This document shows, piece after piece, positions 1 to 8,875 of a DNA stretch of 64,000 bases. Within the stretch, counting starts at the first letter, position 1. Each line of letters begins with the position of its first letter. Both the position numbers and the translations under genes were made by a program. The notes under the pieces were generated by a model. That model was not told the origin of the DNA. It did no database searches and saw only the letters and a list, made by a program, of their open reading frames with translations. Source of the stretch: Methyloversatilis discipulorum (lineage in GTDB: Bacteria > Pseudomonadota > Gammaproteobacteria > Burkholderiales > Rhodocyclaceae); assembly GCF_000385375.1 (NCBI RefSeq), contig NZ_ARVV01000001.1:496001-560000 (forward strand). Direction: 5' to 3'.

Positions 1-1486
1 TGCCGAGCAGCGTGGTCGGCGGGCCGTCGAAAATGTTCATGCCGAGGAAGCCCGTGACGATGGTGCCGACCAGACCGAAGATGGTCACTACGGTCAGGCG
101 GAGCAGCGTTTCGTTCTGGCGACGGCTGTCGTCCGCCTCCAGGTAGTTGTCCATGTCGAGTATTTCGGCGCGCAGCTCGTCGTACAGCGCGTCGTTGCCG
201 AGGTTGCGCGTCCACATGTCGAACAGGTCCTTGGCCATCGATTGCTTAGACACCTCGCCGAACCAGTAGCGGTGGCTGAAGCGCAGAAAGATTTCCATGG
301 TCTGGCGGATGCTGCGCTTGAAGCGGCGGCGTGAATCCGCCTCGTCGGCGTCGAGCAGGCTCACCGCTACGACCAGCCGATCCATCAGCATCAGCAGCGA
401 CGCACGGTGGAAGTGGGCGATCAGTCCGATCAGGAAGTACTGGTGGCGGAATTCGGCCAGCAGGCCGTTCTGCGGATCGGAATAGCCGCTCAGGCCGTGC
501 ATGCCCACCATCACCATCGACGGTCCGGTACAGATGACGCGCGTGCTCGCGTTTTCGCTGCGCCGCCCGGGCACCCAGAAGCGGTCGTAGCAGGACGTGC
601 GTTCGAACTCCGACATCACCTCTTCCGAATAGGGCAGCGGCCGGCCGTCGTCCGGCTGCGTCGCCTGACCCAGCCGGACGAAGTCCTCGCGCGTCAGCGC
701 GAACGGGTCGTCGAAGGACAGGAAAGTCATCTTCGGCTGGCGGTGATATTCGAGCTGGCGATAGCGGATGTCGCCGTCGGCTTCCGAGTGGTGCAGCACC
801 ATCGGGCTGAGCAGGTACTCCCAGTGCTTGCCGATGGCCGACGCGCGGTGTTCCCACACGTGGCGCAGATAGCGTTCGCGGTCGCCGTAGTCCGACTCGG
901 CCAGCACCTCGCCGTCGCGCCCCAGCCACTGCACGCTGCGCATGCACTGCGCGGCGCGGCTGTCGTTGCTGTCGCCATTGGTCCACTTTGCCGGGAAGGC
1001 GCGGCCGAAACGGAACAGCAGTTCCTGCACGCGCGGCAGCGGCAGGTCGTCGGCATACACCTCCAGCACCAGCAGCACCACATCGACGTCATAGAAGAAG
1101 TAGAGGTCGATGTGCTGCACCGTCAGGTCCAGCGTGCTGCCGTCCTCGCAACCGAGGCGGACGGCGGCGATGTCATGTCTTCGGAATACGCGGATCGGCG
1201 ATTCGCCATAGCCGCGCAGGGTCGCGCTGGAGCGCCCCTGGCCGTAGAGGAAGCGCTGCACATGCGGCAGGAAGGTGACGAATTCGCGGTAGTGGCGTTC
1301 GTGGAAGTCGGTCGGCGCGCCGGTGAATTCGTCGCGCTGTTCGCGCCAGGGGTTGTTCTCGGTGATCGCTGCCAGCGCTTCGGAATGCCGCTGCACCTGG
1401 TCGCCGGCGCGCATCGGCATCAGCCGCAGCGGCCACATCAGGATCTGGCGGAAATGACGGGCAACGGGTGGGGTGGATGCACTCAT
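1..1486 (-). CDS. CorA-like membrane protein, C-terminus cut by window edge
   Basis: The frame opens at the ATG at 1486 and stays open to base 1, so about 495 N-terminal codons are present and the stop lies outside the window. The protein begins MSASTPPVARHFRQILMWPL. It has a long soluble region and ends in a hydrophobic helix followed by FLGMNIF. A GMN tripeptide after a membrane helix is the hallmark of the CorA/2-TM-GxN divalent cation transporters. The long N-terminal part does not look like classical CorA, so cation transport is inference from the tail only. It lies divergent to nothing and is followed upstream by a glycosyltransferase gene on the same strand (43 bp gap). Confidence 0.75.
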   Translation of the reverse strand, partial: MSASTPPVARHFRQILMWPLRLMPMRAGDQVQRHSEALAAITENNPWREQRDEFTGAPTDFHERHYREFVTFLPHVQRFLYGQGRSSATLRGYGESPIRVFRRHDIAAVRLGCEDGSTLDLTVQHIDLYFFYDVDVVLLVLEVYADDLPLPRVQELLFRFGRAFPAKWTNGDSNDSRAAQCMRSVQWLGRDGEVLAESDYGDRERYLRHVWEHRASAIGKHWEYLLSPMVLHHSEADGDIRYRQLEYHRQPKMTFLSFDDPFALTREDFVRLGQATQPDDGRPLPYSEEVMSEFERTSCYDRFWVPGRRSENASTRVICTGPSMVMVGMHGLSGYSDPQNGLLAEFRHQYFLIGLIAHFHRASLLMLMDRLVVAVSLLDADEADSRRRFKRSIRQTMEIFLRFSHRYWFGEVSKQSMAKDLFDMWTRNLGNDALYDELRAEILDMDNYLEADDSRRQNETLLRLTVVTIFGLVGTIVTGFLGMNIFDGPPTTLLG

Positions 1487-1528
1487 GACGATCGCGCCGG
1501 TTGCGGGTGGCCGAGTGTAGCGCCCCGC

Positions 1529-3106
1529 TCAGCGCAACGGGCGGCGCAGTTCGGGCGGCAGCGCGCGGCGGTCCTTCACCACGGTCAGCGTCAGTTCGGC
1601 GCGCTCGACGCGCGCGATCTCGTCGCCGCGCAGCACTTCGTTGCAGCGCATGTGCGTGGTCGAAATGAAGAAGTCGGCCCGCACCCAGTCGCGGGTGACG
1701 ATGTAGCGCTCGGCCGGCAGCCAGGCCTGTGCCTGCAGCGATTCGGCGCACACCGCTACCTGCCACGGTTCGGCCGGCGCCGGTTCGGCGTCGATGCGCG
1801 TGCGCAGCAGCGCCGCCGCCTCGCGCACGCCGTCCGACCAGTAATCGGTTTCCCAGCGGTCCGGTGCGCCGGCGAAGCCGCCGGCCAGCCGGTTGTAGTT
1901 CACGTAGTGATAGGGGGCGAGCCGCACCATGTCGTACAGCGGCACGGCGACGCCGGCCGCGCACAGCAGCGCGAAGGCGGCGGTCGTGGCCGGCCGCGCA
2001 CGCGCACGGCGCCCGGCGGCGCACAGCCCGGCGGCTGCGATCACCGCCAGCGGCGGCAGCAGGAAGGTGAAGTGGCGGATGCCGTTGTACAGCGTCGGCC
2101 GGGTGGCCAGTGCGAGCGTCAGCGGCAGCAGCGCGGCGAGCAGCACCGGCAGCCAGCGCAGCCAGTCGATGCGTCGCCCCGCCGTCAGCGCGCCGGCGGC
2201 GGCGAGCAGCAGCCCGGCCAGCGCCAGTTCGGGCAGGCGGGCGGCGAGGTAGAGCGTCAGGTAGTGACGCGGCACCTCGCCTATCTTCATGACATCGCCG
2301 TCGAGCACCGTGTACAGGTCGAAAGTGAAGTGCGAGAAGGTGGTGAGTGCCTTGAACAGATTGCCGGGCGCCTGCACCGACCATGGCCAGAACAGCGCCA
2401 TCAGCGCCAGCGCGACCGGCACGGCTGGCAGCAGGCTGGCGATCGAGCGCAGCAGGTGAATCGCGCGCGTGCGCAGACTGCCTGCCGACAGCGCGCTGAC
2501 CGCGATCACGGTCAGCCCCAGCGCCATCACCGCGAACACCGCGCCGACGCGCAGTCCGAACGCACAGCCGATAGCCGCGCCCAATTGCAGCACGAGCGCC
2601 AGCGGCGGGCGCGGCATCAACGGAACAAGCCGCACGGTGCACAGCGTCGCCCACGCCATGCAGGCGGCGAAGGGGATGTCCTTGGTGTGCGTGAACAGTG
2701 CGCCGCTCCAGGCGCCGGTCAGCATCAGCAGCCCGACCGCGCTCAGCGCCGCCGCCTCACCGGTCAGCAGGCGCGCCGTGCGATACACGGCGAACAGGCC
2801 GCCGACGCCAAACAGCGCGGTCAGCAGATGCCGCAGATCCCACACATTCATCGCCGGCAGCAGCCGTTCGGCCGACGCGGCAAGCAGGTCGAACAGGCCG
2901 CCGTAGAGGTAGAGGTTCTTGTACTGGAAGGCCGCGAGCTCGATCAGACCGGAGCGGTAGTAATCGAGCAGCAGCCGGCCATAGACGTGCTGTACCTCCT
3001 CGTCATTGCTCAGACCGTGCTGGTCGAAGCACAGCAGGACGTAGACGGCGACCAGGGCGAACAGCAGGAGGGCAGGGGCGTTGCGGCGGAGGGCGGCTGA
3101 GGTCAC
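1529..3106 (-). CDS. Membrane glycosyltransferase, GT39/ArnT-like
   Basis: A 525-residue polytopic membrane protein with about ten hydrophobic segments. After the first segment comes a short periplasmic stretch DQHGLSNDEEV. Paired acidic residues in that position are typical of the GT-C fold (ArnT, PMT and oligosaccharyl transferase families), which use lipid-linked sugar donors at the periplasmic face. The C-terminal 120 residues are soluble. Such enzymes glycosylate lipids, proteins or exported polymers, and the substrate cannot be read from the sequence. The GT2-GtrA-YdjC operon about 2 kb away also handles lipid-linked sugars, but the PEP-CTERM gene and a repeat array lie between them. 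Confidence 0.7.
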   Translation of the reverse strand: MTSAALRRNAPALLLFALVAVYVLLCFDQHGLSNDEEVQHVYGRLLLDYYRSGLIELAAFQYKNLYLYGGLFDLLAASAERLLPAMNVWDLRHLLTALFGVGGLFAVYRTARLLTGEAAALSAVGLLMLTGAWSGALFTHTKDIPFAACMAWATLCTVRLVPLMPRPPLALVLQLGAAIGCAFGLRVGAVFAVMALGLTVIAVSALSAGSLRTRAIHLLRSIASLLPAVPVALALMALFWPWSVQAPGNLFKALTTFSHFTFDLYTVLDGDVMKIGEVPRHYLTLYLAARLPELALAGLLLAAAGALTAGRRIDWLRWLPVLLAALLPLTLALATRPTLYNGIRHFTFLLPPLAVIAAAGLCAAGRRARARPATTAAFALLCAAGVAVPLYDMVRLAPYHYVNYNRLAGGFAGAPDRWETDYWSDGVREAAALLRTRIDAEPAPAEPWQVAVCAESLQAQAWLPAERYIVTRDWVRADFFISTTHMRCNEVLRGDEIARVERAELTLTVVKDRRALPPELRRPLR

Positions 3107-3171
3107 GACAAGTGCGGGCTGTGGACGGCCGCCGGATAACGCGCGACCGCCTGCCGCGCTGACAGCGGACG

Positions 3172-3202
3172 CAAAAAGAAAACGCCCCGCGTTTGCGGGG
3201 CG
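3172..3202 (-). terminator. Intrinsic terminator of PEP-CTERM gene
   Basis: Hairpin CGCCCCGC/GCGGGGCG with a 4-base loop at 3183-3202, followed on the minus strand by a T-rich tract (plus strand AAAAAGAAAA, 3173-3182). It sits just after the stop of the gene at 3226-3771. Confidence 0.85.
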
Positions 3203-3225
3203 TCGGTTCGACCCGAGGACTGCGC

Positions 3226-3771
3226 TCAGACGCGGCGACGGGCGATCGCGCCGATCACGCCCAGACCGGCGGCCAGCAGCGCCCAGCTCGCCGGCTCGGG
3301 CACCGGCAGCGGGCTGCCTGCGTACAGGATGGCGTGCGACAGGTTCTGCGCGTTGCCGCGGACGTTGGTTGCGATGCCGGCGGTGGTGTCGAAGCTCAGC
3401 GAGGTGACCGGGGCGGTCAGATCGAAGTAGTAGAAGCTGTGCTGATTGGCCGCCTTCAGGCCGATCACGATGCGGCCACTGACCGCGCTGTCGAAGTTCA
3501 GCGTGCCCGAGGTGGCGCCGCTCGGGTTGGACGAGAAAGGACCGAAACCCGTGCTGTCGGTCGAGCCGACGAAGGTCCAGCTGCCGCCGAAGGTGGTCGC
3601 GAGGAAGTCAGTTTCGGCCGTGGCGCCGTTGATGTTGTTTGGCCGCGCACCGACGCATGCGCTGGCGGCGACGCCGGAGAAACTGGTGTCGGCGCAGTCT
3701 TCGGCGCGGGCGCCGTTCATGGCCAGCAGCGCCAGCAGAGGCAGGGAGAATCGGGCGAGGGACTTCAGCAT
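3226..3771 (-). CDS. PEP-CTERM sorting domain protein
   Basis: A 181-residue exported protein. It has an N-terminal signal peptide (hydrophobic stretch cut near NGARA), a beta-rich body of unknown function, and a classical C-terminal PEP-CTERM tail: VPEPASW, a hydrophobic helix, then the basic end ARRRV. In known systems the exosortase EpsH/XrtA recognises this tail during biofilm or exopolysaccharide secretion. No exosortase is in the window. No clear sigma-54 promoter was found upstream, unlike the two other PEP-CTERM genes here. A strong terminator follows the gene. Confidence 0.88.
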   Translation of the reverse strand: MLKSLARFSLPLLALLAMNGARAEDCADTSFSGVAASACVGARPNNINGATAETDFLATTFGGSWTFVGSTDSTGFGPFSSNPSGATSGTLNFDSAVSGRIVIGLKAANQHSFYYFDLTAPVTSLSFDTTAGIATNVRGNAQNLSHAILYAGSPLPVPEPASWALLAAGLGVIGAIARRRV

Positions 3772-3925
3772 TTCATGGCTCCAGATCGCCGCGCAGCGAC
3801 TGCCGCGCGATGGATTTGATGCTACGCAACATGGCTGCGGGCGGCCGGAAATAAGTCATGCAGGAAGTGACCGAAAGGTTACGTTTTGCATCGCACCATA
3901 CGGAAGGGCGGTCAGGGAATGCTCA

Positions 3926-4526
3926 CTGTGGGAGCGGCCTTGCCCGTGAAAGGGCAGTCGCAGTCTGCAGGCTTCGATACAGGCCGCCGTCGGGGTCAAG
4001 ACCCCTCCCACACAACCCCGGCCCGGGCTCAGGCCGTGGATCGGGCGCTCATCCTGTAGGCGCGGCCTTGGCCGCGACGCGGCCGTCGTAGTCCGCCGGC
4101 TTCGATCGAGGCTGCCGTCGGGGTCAGAAGACCCCTCCCACAGAATCCGGGCTCCGGCCGTGGATCGGGCGGTCACCCTGTAGGAGCGGCCTTGGCCGCG
4201 ACGCGGCTGTCGCGGTCCGTCGGCTTCGATACAGGTGGCTGTCGGGGTCAAAAGACCCCTCCCACACAACCCCGGCCCGGGCTCAGGCCGTGGATCGGGC
4301 GCTCATCCTGTAGGAGCGGCCTTGGCCGCGACGCGGCCGTCGTAGTCCGCCGGCTTCGATACAGGTGGCTGTCGGGGTCAGAAGACCCCTCCCACAGAAT
4401 CCGGGCTCCGGCCGTGGATCGGGCGCTCACCCTGTAGGAGCGGCCTTGGCCGCGACGCGGCCGTCGCGGTCCGTCGGCTTCGATACAGGTGGCTGTCGGG
4501 GTCAGAAGACCCCTCCCACAAATTCC
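3926..4526. repeat. Five-unit REP/BIME tandem array with alternating unit lengths
   Basis: Noncoding DNA between two genes. The unit starts CTGTAGGAGCGGCCTTGGCC and ends GGGTCAGAAGACCCCTCCCA followed by a spacer. Unit starts at 4054, 4178, 4308 and 4432 give alternating periods of 124, 130 and 124 bp. The difference is two spacer versions (AATCCGGGCTCCGG and ACCCCGGCCCGGGCTCAGG), so the 254-bp pair is itself repeated. An older first unit begins near 3926. Each unit has palindromic ends (GGCCTTGGCC and GGGTCTTCTGACCCC types) like REP/BIME elements. Confidence 0.9.
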
Positions 4527-4561
4527 TCGCTCCGACCACGCGTCAGGCGCCGTCCCGGGTT

Positions 4562-5332
4562 TCAGCCGCCCAGCGCGCCCAGCTCCACGGCATTGGCGGC
4601 GAGCAGAGCCGGCAGCGTGTCGGATGCCAGCACGCTGTACTCGCGCACCCGCGCGGCGCCGATCGGGTCGCCCGGCAGTGCCTGCGTCGCCGGGTGCACC
4701 ATCACCGCGTCGCCGTCGGCGGCGTTGCCGAGCCAGCCCGAAAGGCGCTGACGGTAGCCGGTGGCGTCGCCGTCGAAGCCATAGGCGCCGAGCAGTCGCG
4801 GCATCGCGCGGATGTGGGCGGCGAAGGCCAGGCGCTCCAGCGCGGCAGCGCCGAGTGCGGCGATGAACAGCGGCTTGGCGCCGTCGCCGATGCGCGCGCC
4901 GCTGATGCGCAGCCTGGGCAGGCGGCCGGCGTAGCGCGCGACCAGCACCTCGACCAGCGCTTCGCGGATCTGCGGCAGCTGGTGCACGTGCTGGTGGCCA
5001 TCCACATAGTCCGGCGCACGGCCAGTCGCGTCCTCGAAAAGTGCGCACTGGGTGGCGATTTCGTCGCGCAGTGCGCTCGCATCGAGGCGGTGCGCGAGGC
5101 TGGCGCCGATCAGCGGCCACAGGCCGCGGCGCAGCGGGCTGAATTCGGTGAAGTCGAGGTGCAGGCCAAAGCTGCCCGCGGTACCGATGCGCGACGCCGC
5201 TGCCGGCCAGCCCGGTGCGCGCGTCATGCAGCCGGCACCGGACAGCCGGCCGTCCGCCATCAGCGCGAGGATGGCGTCGTCGACTGCGGCGTTGTAGCCG
5301 TAGTCGTCGGCGGTGAGATACACCGTCTTCAC
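4562..5332 (-). CDS. YdjC/ChbG-HpnK family polysaccharide deacetylase
   Basis: A 256-residue cytoplasmic carbohydrate deacetylase of the YdjC (ChbG/HpnK) family, which removes N- or O-acetyl groups from small sugars or sugar-lipids. Metal-binding signatures are visible: ADDYGYN near the N-terminus, the histidine of GLHLDF, and DGHQHVHQLP in the middle. The start is GTG at 5332, overlapping the GtrA stop in a GTGA arrangement, so the two are translationally coupled. It is the third gene of an operon with a GT2 transferase and a GtrA protein, which suggests it modifies a lipid-linked sugar. A longer frame open upstream overlaps gtrA and is not needed. Confidence 0.85.
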   Translation of the reverse strand: MKTVYLTADDYGYNAAVDDAILALMADGRLSGAGCMTRAPGWPAAASRIGTAGSFGLHLDFTEFSPLRRGLWPLIGASLAHRLDASALRDEIATQCALFEDATGRAPDYVDGHQHVHQLPQIREALVEVLVARYAGRLPRLRISGARIGDGAKPLFIAALGAAALERLAFAAHIRAMPRLLGAYGFDGDATGYRQRLSGWLGNAADGDAVMVHPATQALPGDPIGAARVREYSVLASDTLPALLAANAVELGALGG

Positions 5333-5712
5333 GCTGGCGAGTGCGCGAACGCCCAGTAGCGGCCGAGCAGCCAGGTGCTCAGCGCGACGAACACCAGCAC
5401 GATGGCCAGCGCGACCCACAGCGGCAGCGGTGTGAAGCGCAGCAGCGCGGCGAGCATCAGCTGGTTGCCGACGAAGGCGGTACAGGACACCGCGAGCAGC
5501 CGCGGCAGCGCCTGCCGGTGCGGCGCCTGAGTGCCGGCGAAGGACAGGTTGCGGTGGCCGAGGTAGCTCACCGGGAAGGCGCACACGAAGCCGACCAGAT
5601 TGGACCACGCAGGGGCGATGCCGGTTGCCCAGTCCACGCCCAGCGTGACCAGATAGTGCGTCGCCGCTGCGCAGCCGCCGACGATCAGGAACAGCAGTAC
5701 CGAGGCGCGCAT
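5329..5712 (-). CDS. GtrA-family membrane protein
   Basis: A 127-residue protein with four hydrophobic segments matching the GtrA family. These small membrane proteins are thought to help translocate polyprenyl-phosphate-linked sugars across the inner membrane. Seen: an N-terminal helix MRASVLLFLIVGG, the conserved FPVSYLGHRNLSF segment, and a C-terminal helix pair. The start ATG at 5712 overlaps the stop of the upstream GT2 gene (TGATG), and its own stop overlaps the YdjC start. The gene order GtrB-like transferase then GtrA-like protein is standard. Confidence 0.9.
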   Translation of the reverse strand: MRASVLLFLIVGGCAAATHYLVTLGVDWATGIAPAWSNLVGFVCAFPVSYLGHRNLSFAGTQAPHRQALPRLLAVSCTAFVGNQLMLAALLRFTPLPLWVALAIVLVFVALSTWLLGRYWAFAHSPA

Positions 5713-6695
5713 CAGTCCTGCTGCCCGCTGCCGCGCACCACTTCGGCGACGATGTAGGGCGGGCGGCCCTTCACTTCGTCGTACACCCGCGCCAGGTATT
5801 CGCCAAGGATGCCGATGAACAGCAGCTGCACACCGGAGAAGAACATGATGCTGACCACCACGGTGGGCCAGCCGGGCACGTCGACGCCGAACAGCAGCTT
5901 TTCGATCACCTCGTACAGGCCGTAGGCGAAGGCCACCGTCGACAGCAGCAGGCCGATCAGGCTGGCCATGCGCAGCGGCAGCACCGAGAAACTGGTGAGG
6001 CCGGTCCACGCCAGGCGCATCAGGTTGAGCCGGTTGAAGGTGGTCATGCCGGCGGTGCGCGGCAGCGGCGTGTAGGGGATGCCGATCGAGCGGAAGCCGA
6101 CCCAGGCGTACATGCCCTTCATGAAGCGCTGGCGCTCGGGCAGCGCGAGCAGGGCGTCGACGACACGCCGGTCCATCAGCCGGAAATCGCCGGCGTTCGG
6201 CGGAATGTCCAGCCGGCCGCTCGCATTCATCATGCGGTAGAACAGTTTCGAGCCGAGGCGGTTGAACAGGCCCTGCTCGGCGCGGTCGGCGCGCACCGCA
6301 TAGACCATGTCCCAGCCTTCGCGCCAGTACGCAAGCATGGTTCCAAGCAGGTCGGCCGAGTGCTGGCCGTCGGCGTCCATGCACACCACGACGTCGCCGC
6401 GCGCGTGCTGCAGGCCGGCCGAGATCGCCGCCTCCTTGCCGAAATTGCGCGAGAAGCGCACCAGCGTGACCGGCAGACGCTCAGCGCTGTCGGCGGCGAT
6501 CTGCGCGGTGGCGTCGCGGCTGCCGTCGTCGACGACGACGATTTCATAGTGCGGCACCAGCGCGGCCAGATGGCGCGCAATCATGTCCAGCGTGCTGGCG
6601 AGCGCACCGGCCTCGTTGTAAGCCGGCACCACGACGCTGAGTACGGGCGCGGTGGTGCGCGCGGAAGAGTGCGGCGGTGGGGTGGTCTGGTTCAT
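5712..6695 (-). CDS. Family 2 glycosyltransferase, GtrB/DPM-like
   Basis: A 327-residue GT2 enzyme. An N-terminal GT-A domain (SVVVPAYNEAGAL near residue 20, VVVDDGSRDAT, then the DXD-type CMDADGQH near 110) is followed by two C-terminal membrane helices (about 230-300). This is the architecture of polyprenyl-phosphate sugar synthases, which charge undecaprenyl phosphate with a hexose from a nucleotide sugar. It leads an operon with GtrA and a YdjC deacetylase. The sugar cannot be told from sequence. Confidence 0.9.
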   Translation of the reverse strand: MNQTTPPPHSSARTTAPVLSVVVPAYNEAGALASTLDMIARHLAALVPHYEIVVVDDGSRDATAQIAADSAERLPVTLVRFSRNFGKEAAISAGLQHARGDVVVCMDADGQHSADLLGTMLAYWREGWDMVYAVRADRAEQGLFNRLGSKLFYRMMNASGRLDIPPNAGDFRLMDRRVVDALLALPERQRFMKGMYAWVGFRSIGIPYTPLPRTAGMTTFNRLNLMRLAWTGLTSFSVLPLRMASLIGLLLSTVAFAYGLYEVIEKLLFGVDVPGWPTVVVSIMFFSGVQLLFIGILGEYLARVYDEVKGRPPYIVAEVVRGSGQQD

Positions 6696-6875
6696 CGTGT
6701 TGTGGGCGCTCCGGCAGTCGCCGACTGCCGGTGTGCAGAGCGGCGCGGCGCCGGCAACGGCGTGCAGTGTATCGGTTGAAGTATCTGTCGGTGCGCTTTA
6801 CAGCATGGGTACGAATCGTTCGCGCACACATTGTGACAATCACAAGACATTGACGCGAAAGCGTTTCCGGGTTTC

Positions 6876-6891
6876 TGGCACAGCGGTTGCT
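6876..6891 (+). promoter_or_regulatory. Sigma-54 promoter of PEP-CTERM gene
   Basis: TGGCAC-N5-TTGCT: the -24 GG and -12 GC are separated by exactly 10 bases, an almost perfect RpoN promoter. It lies 95 bp before the PEP-CTERM start at 6986. PEP-CTERM genes in betaproteobacteria are reported to depend on RpoN and the PrsK/PrsR system. Confidence 0.8.
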
Positions 6892-6985
6892 GAAAGCGCC
6901 GTCACGCGCCGAACGGCGCCCATGCAGGCCGGAAACGCCCGAGCACATCCGCCTGCCGACACGACAACACTAAACGAGACAAGCG

Positions 6986-7825
6986 ATGACCTTCCCGACT
7001 CATTTCCTGAATCTGATTGCACGCTCCGCCGCGGCTCTGTCACTGGCGTTTGTTGCGTCGCATGCCGGCGCAGCCGTGATTGCGCAGGATGGCTTCCAGT
7101 CCTACTCGACCGGCGCGCTGAACGGCGCCAACGGCGGCTCTGGCTGGGGTGGCGCGTGGAGCGCGACCGGCAACGCCAACGTCGTCGATCCGGCCGCCAA
7201 CCTGTCCGGCAATCGTGCGCTGGCCCTGACCGGCAACGCAAGCAACGCCGCCGTGCGCACGCTGGCTTCGTCCTTCAGCGGCGACAGCCTGTTCGTGAGT
7301 TTCCTGATCCAGGCCGACCGCGGCAGCTCGATCGACCGCAACGACTTCATGGGCCTGTGGCTGGATCTGGGCACCAACAACGGCGGCGCCAATCGCCCGA
7401 ACATCGGCGTCAAGGGCAACCAGGACAGCACCAGCGCCACCAACGACATCTTCGCCCGCACCACGGGCACCAATGGCAGCTATGCACCGGACAGCAATCT
7501 CGACGTGCTCGACACCTATCTCGTGGTCGGCCACCTGTACCGCAATGCAGCTGGCAACTACACGAACTTCGACCTGTGGCTGAACCCGACCGTCGACGAC
7601 TTCCTGTCGCCGGACGCGAGCTTCACCGGTAACGCCGGCATTTCGGCGATCGATCGCGTGGGCATCCGCCTCGCCAACCTGGACAGCGGCGACCGCATCC
7701 TGATCGACAACCTGCGGCTGTCGACCACCTTCCAAGAGGCGACGGCCATCCCGGAGCCGGGCGTGCTTGGCCTGCTGGGTCTTGGCCTGGCCGGTCTGGC
7801 GTTCGCGCGCCGTCGCAACACCTGA
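6986..7825 (+). CDS. PEP-CTERM sorting domain protein
   Basis: A 279-residue secreted protein. The signal peptide runs to about residue 30 (AFVASHAGA). The body is beta-rich, Gly/Asn-rich and of unknown function. The tail IPEPGVLGLLGLGLAG followed by ARRRNT is a PEP-CTERM exosortase signal. The gene stands alone between a sigma-54 promoter and a strong intrinsic terminator. It is unrelated in the body to the other PEP-CTERM proteins of this window, as is usual for the family. Confidence 0.9.
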   Translation: MTFPTHFLNLIARSAAALSLAFVASHAGAAVIAQDGFQSYSTGALNGANGGSGWGGAWSATGNANVVDPAANLSGNRALALTGNASNAAVRTLASSFSGDSLFVSFLIQADRGSSIDRNDFMGLWLDLGTNNGGANRPNIGVKGNQDSTSATNDIFARTTGTNGSYAPDSNLDVLDTYLVVGHLYRNAAGNYTNFDLWLNPTVDDFLSPDASFTGNAGISAIDRVGIRLANLDSGDRILIDNLRLSTTFQEATAIPEPGVLGLLGLGLAGLAFARRRNT

Positions 7826-7846
7826 GCGCTCCGGCGCTCGCTTCAG

Positions 7847-7871
7847 GGGGCTGCCGCGGCAGCCCCTTTTT
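7847..7871 (+). terminator. Intrinsic terminator of PEP-CTERM gene
   Basis: Self-complementary GGGGCTGCCGCGGCAGCCCC followed by five T residues, 22 bp after the stop of the gene ending at 7825. Confidence 0.9.
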
Positions 7872-8018
7872 CGTTCACGCACGGGCCGAGGCGCAGCGAG
7901 GGCGGTGTCCTGATTCCGGCTTTGGCGGGCGATTCGAGGCGGCGCGATCTCGGCGCTGGTGTCGCTCTCGCAGGGAGACGGGCGCCAGATCTCCGCCGGC
8001 GGGGCCGGAACGCGGGGT

Positions 8019-8240
8019 CTGTGGGAGGGGGCCTCTGTCCCCGACCGCGGCCTTGTATCGAAGCCAGCGATCTGCAGCGGCCGTGTCGCGGCCAAGGCCG
8101 CTCCCACAGAGGTTGCGTCTGACCCGCGGCCCGAGCTAGAGCCGGAGCTTTGTGGGAGGGGTCTTCTGACCCCGACAGCGGCTTGTATCGGAGCCGGCGG
8201 ACTGCGCCGGCCGTGTCGCGGTCGGAAGACCGCGCCTACA
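8019..8240. repeat. Two REP/BIME units
   Basis: Two copies, about 8019-8109 and 8150-8240, of the same palindromic element as the 3.9-4.5 kb array, in opposite orientation. Each starts TGTGGGAGGGG and ends with CGTGTCGCGGCCAAGGCCGC or a diverged form. The stretch 7872-8278 between the terminator and the haemoglobin gene holds nothing else I recognise. Confidence 0.8.
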
Positions 8241-8278
8241 GCGGGCTTCCGGCCCGCGGCGCAGGGTCCGCTGCGCGG

Positions 8279-8683
8279 TCAGTCGCGGTTCTTCAGCGCC
8301 TCGGCGGCGCGGGTGAAGTGCTGCATCAGCCGCACACCGACGTCGGTCGGGATGCCCGTCGCCTCGATCGCATGCACCATGCAGCGCAGCCAGGACACGA
8401 CTTCCGCCTGGCCGATGGCGACGTGCGCATGCATCTGCCGCAGATTCGAGTGGCCCATGCGTTCGGCGTAGTAGCGCGGGCCGCCGAGGAAGCCGCACAG
8501 GAACTCGAACTGCGCCTCGCGCAGATGGGCGACGCCGAAACCTTCCTGGTGCAGCTTGTGTACCGGCTCACCGTCCGGGTGGGTTTCGACGATGTCGTAG
8601 AAGGCATTGACCAGCCGGCGCAGCGGCTCTTCGCCGCCGATCTGCTGGAACATGCTCGGCGGCTTCATCGACGGGGCGTTCAT
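8279..8683 (-). CDS. Group II truncated haemoglobin
   Basis: A 134-residue haem protein of the 2-on-2 globin family (trHbO/YjbI type), which binds oxygen or handles NO and peroxide in the cytoplasm. Seen: MFQQIGGEEPLRRLVNAFYD at the N-terminus, the phenylalanine/tyrosine-rich FLCGFLGGPRYYAERMGH, the proximal-histidine region QMHAHVAIG, and the group II tryptophan in VVSWLRCM. The start ATG at 8683 is preceded by a GAAGA purine stretch. A longer frame reaching 8839 is open but lacks family similarity. It is a single gene flanked by repeats. Confidence 0.88.
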   Translation of the reverse strand: MNAPSMKPPSMFQQIGGEEPLRRLVNAFYDIVETHPDGEPVHKLHQEGFGVAHLREAQFEFLCGFLGGPRYYAERMGHSNLRQMHAHVAIGQAEVVSWLRCMVHAIEATGIPTDVGVRLMQHFTRAAEALKNRD

Positions 8684-8875
8684 CTTCTTCCCATGTACGG
8701 ATGTCGTTGCGGGTCGTGGGCGCAGCGTCGCGAAGCACCGCGTTGCCGCATGGAGGTCAGTGCAGTTTTCCCTCTGACGGCACAGTCGGAACACCGCGCC
8801 CACGGACCGAAGGATTGCGCCGCGGCGGTGCCGGCGCAATACCGCATAGGAGGTAGTCGGCGCTGTCCACAGGAA

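Noticed and set aside
407..3100. 897-residue open frame on the plus strand over the CorA-like and glycosyltransferase genes
   Set aside because: Extremely rich in Arg, Gln, His and Gly with no domain, the typical mirror of GC-rich genes on the other strand. The minus-strand frames have proper membrane segments and starts.
3772..3900. Sigma-54 promoter for the PEP-CTERM gene at 3226-3771
   Set aside because: No GG-N10-GC arrangement was present on the minus strand in the first 130 bp upstream.
3926..4526. Possible CRISPR array
   Set aside because: Units of 124-130 bp are near-identical throughout with palindromic ends and no unique spacers, so they are REP-type repeats.
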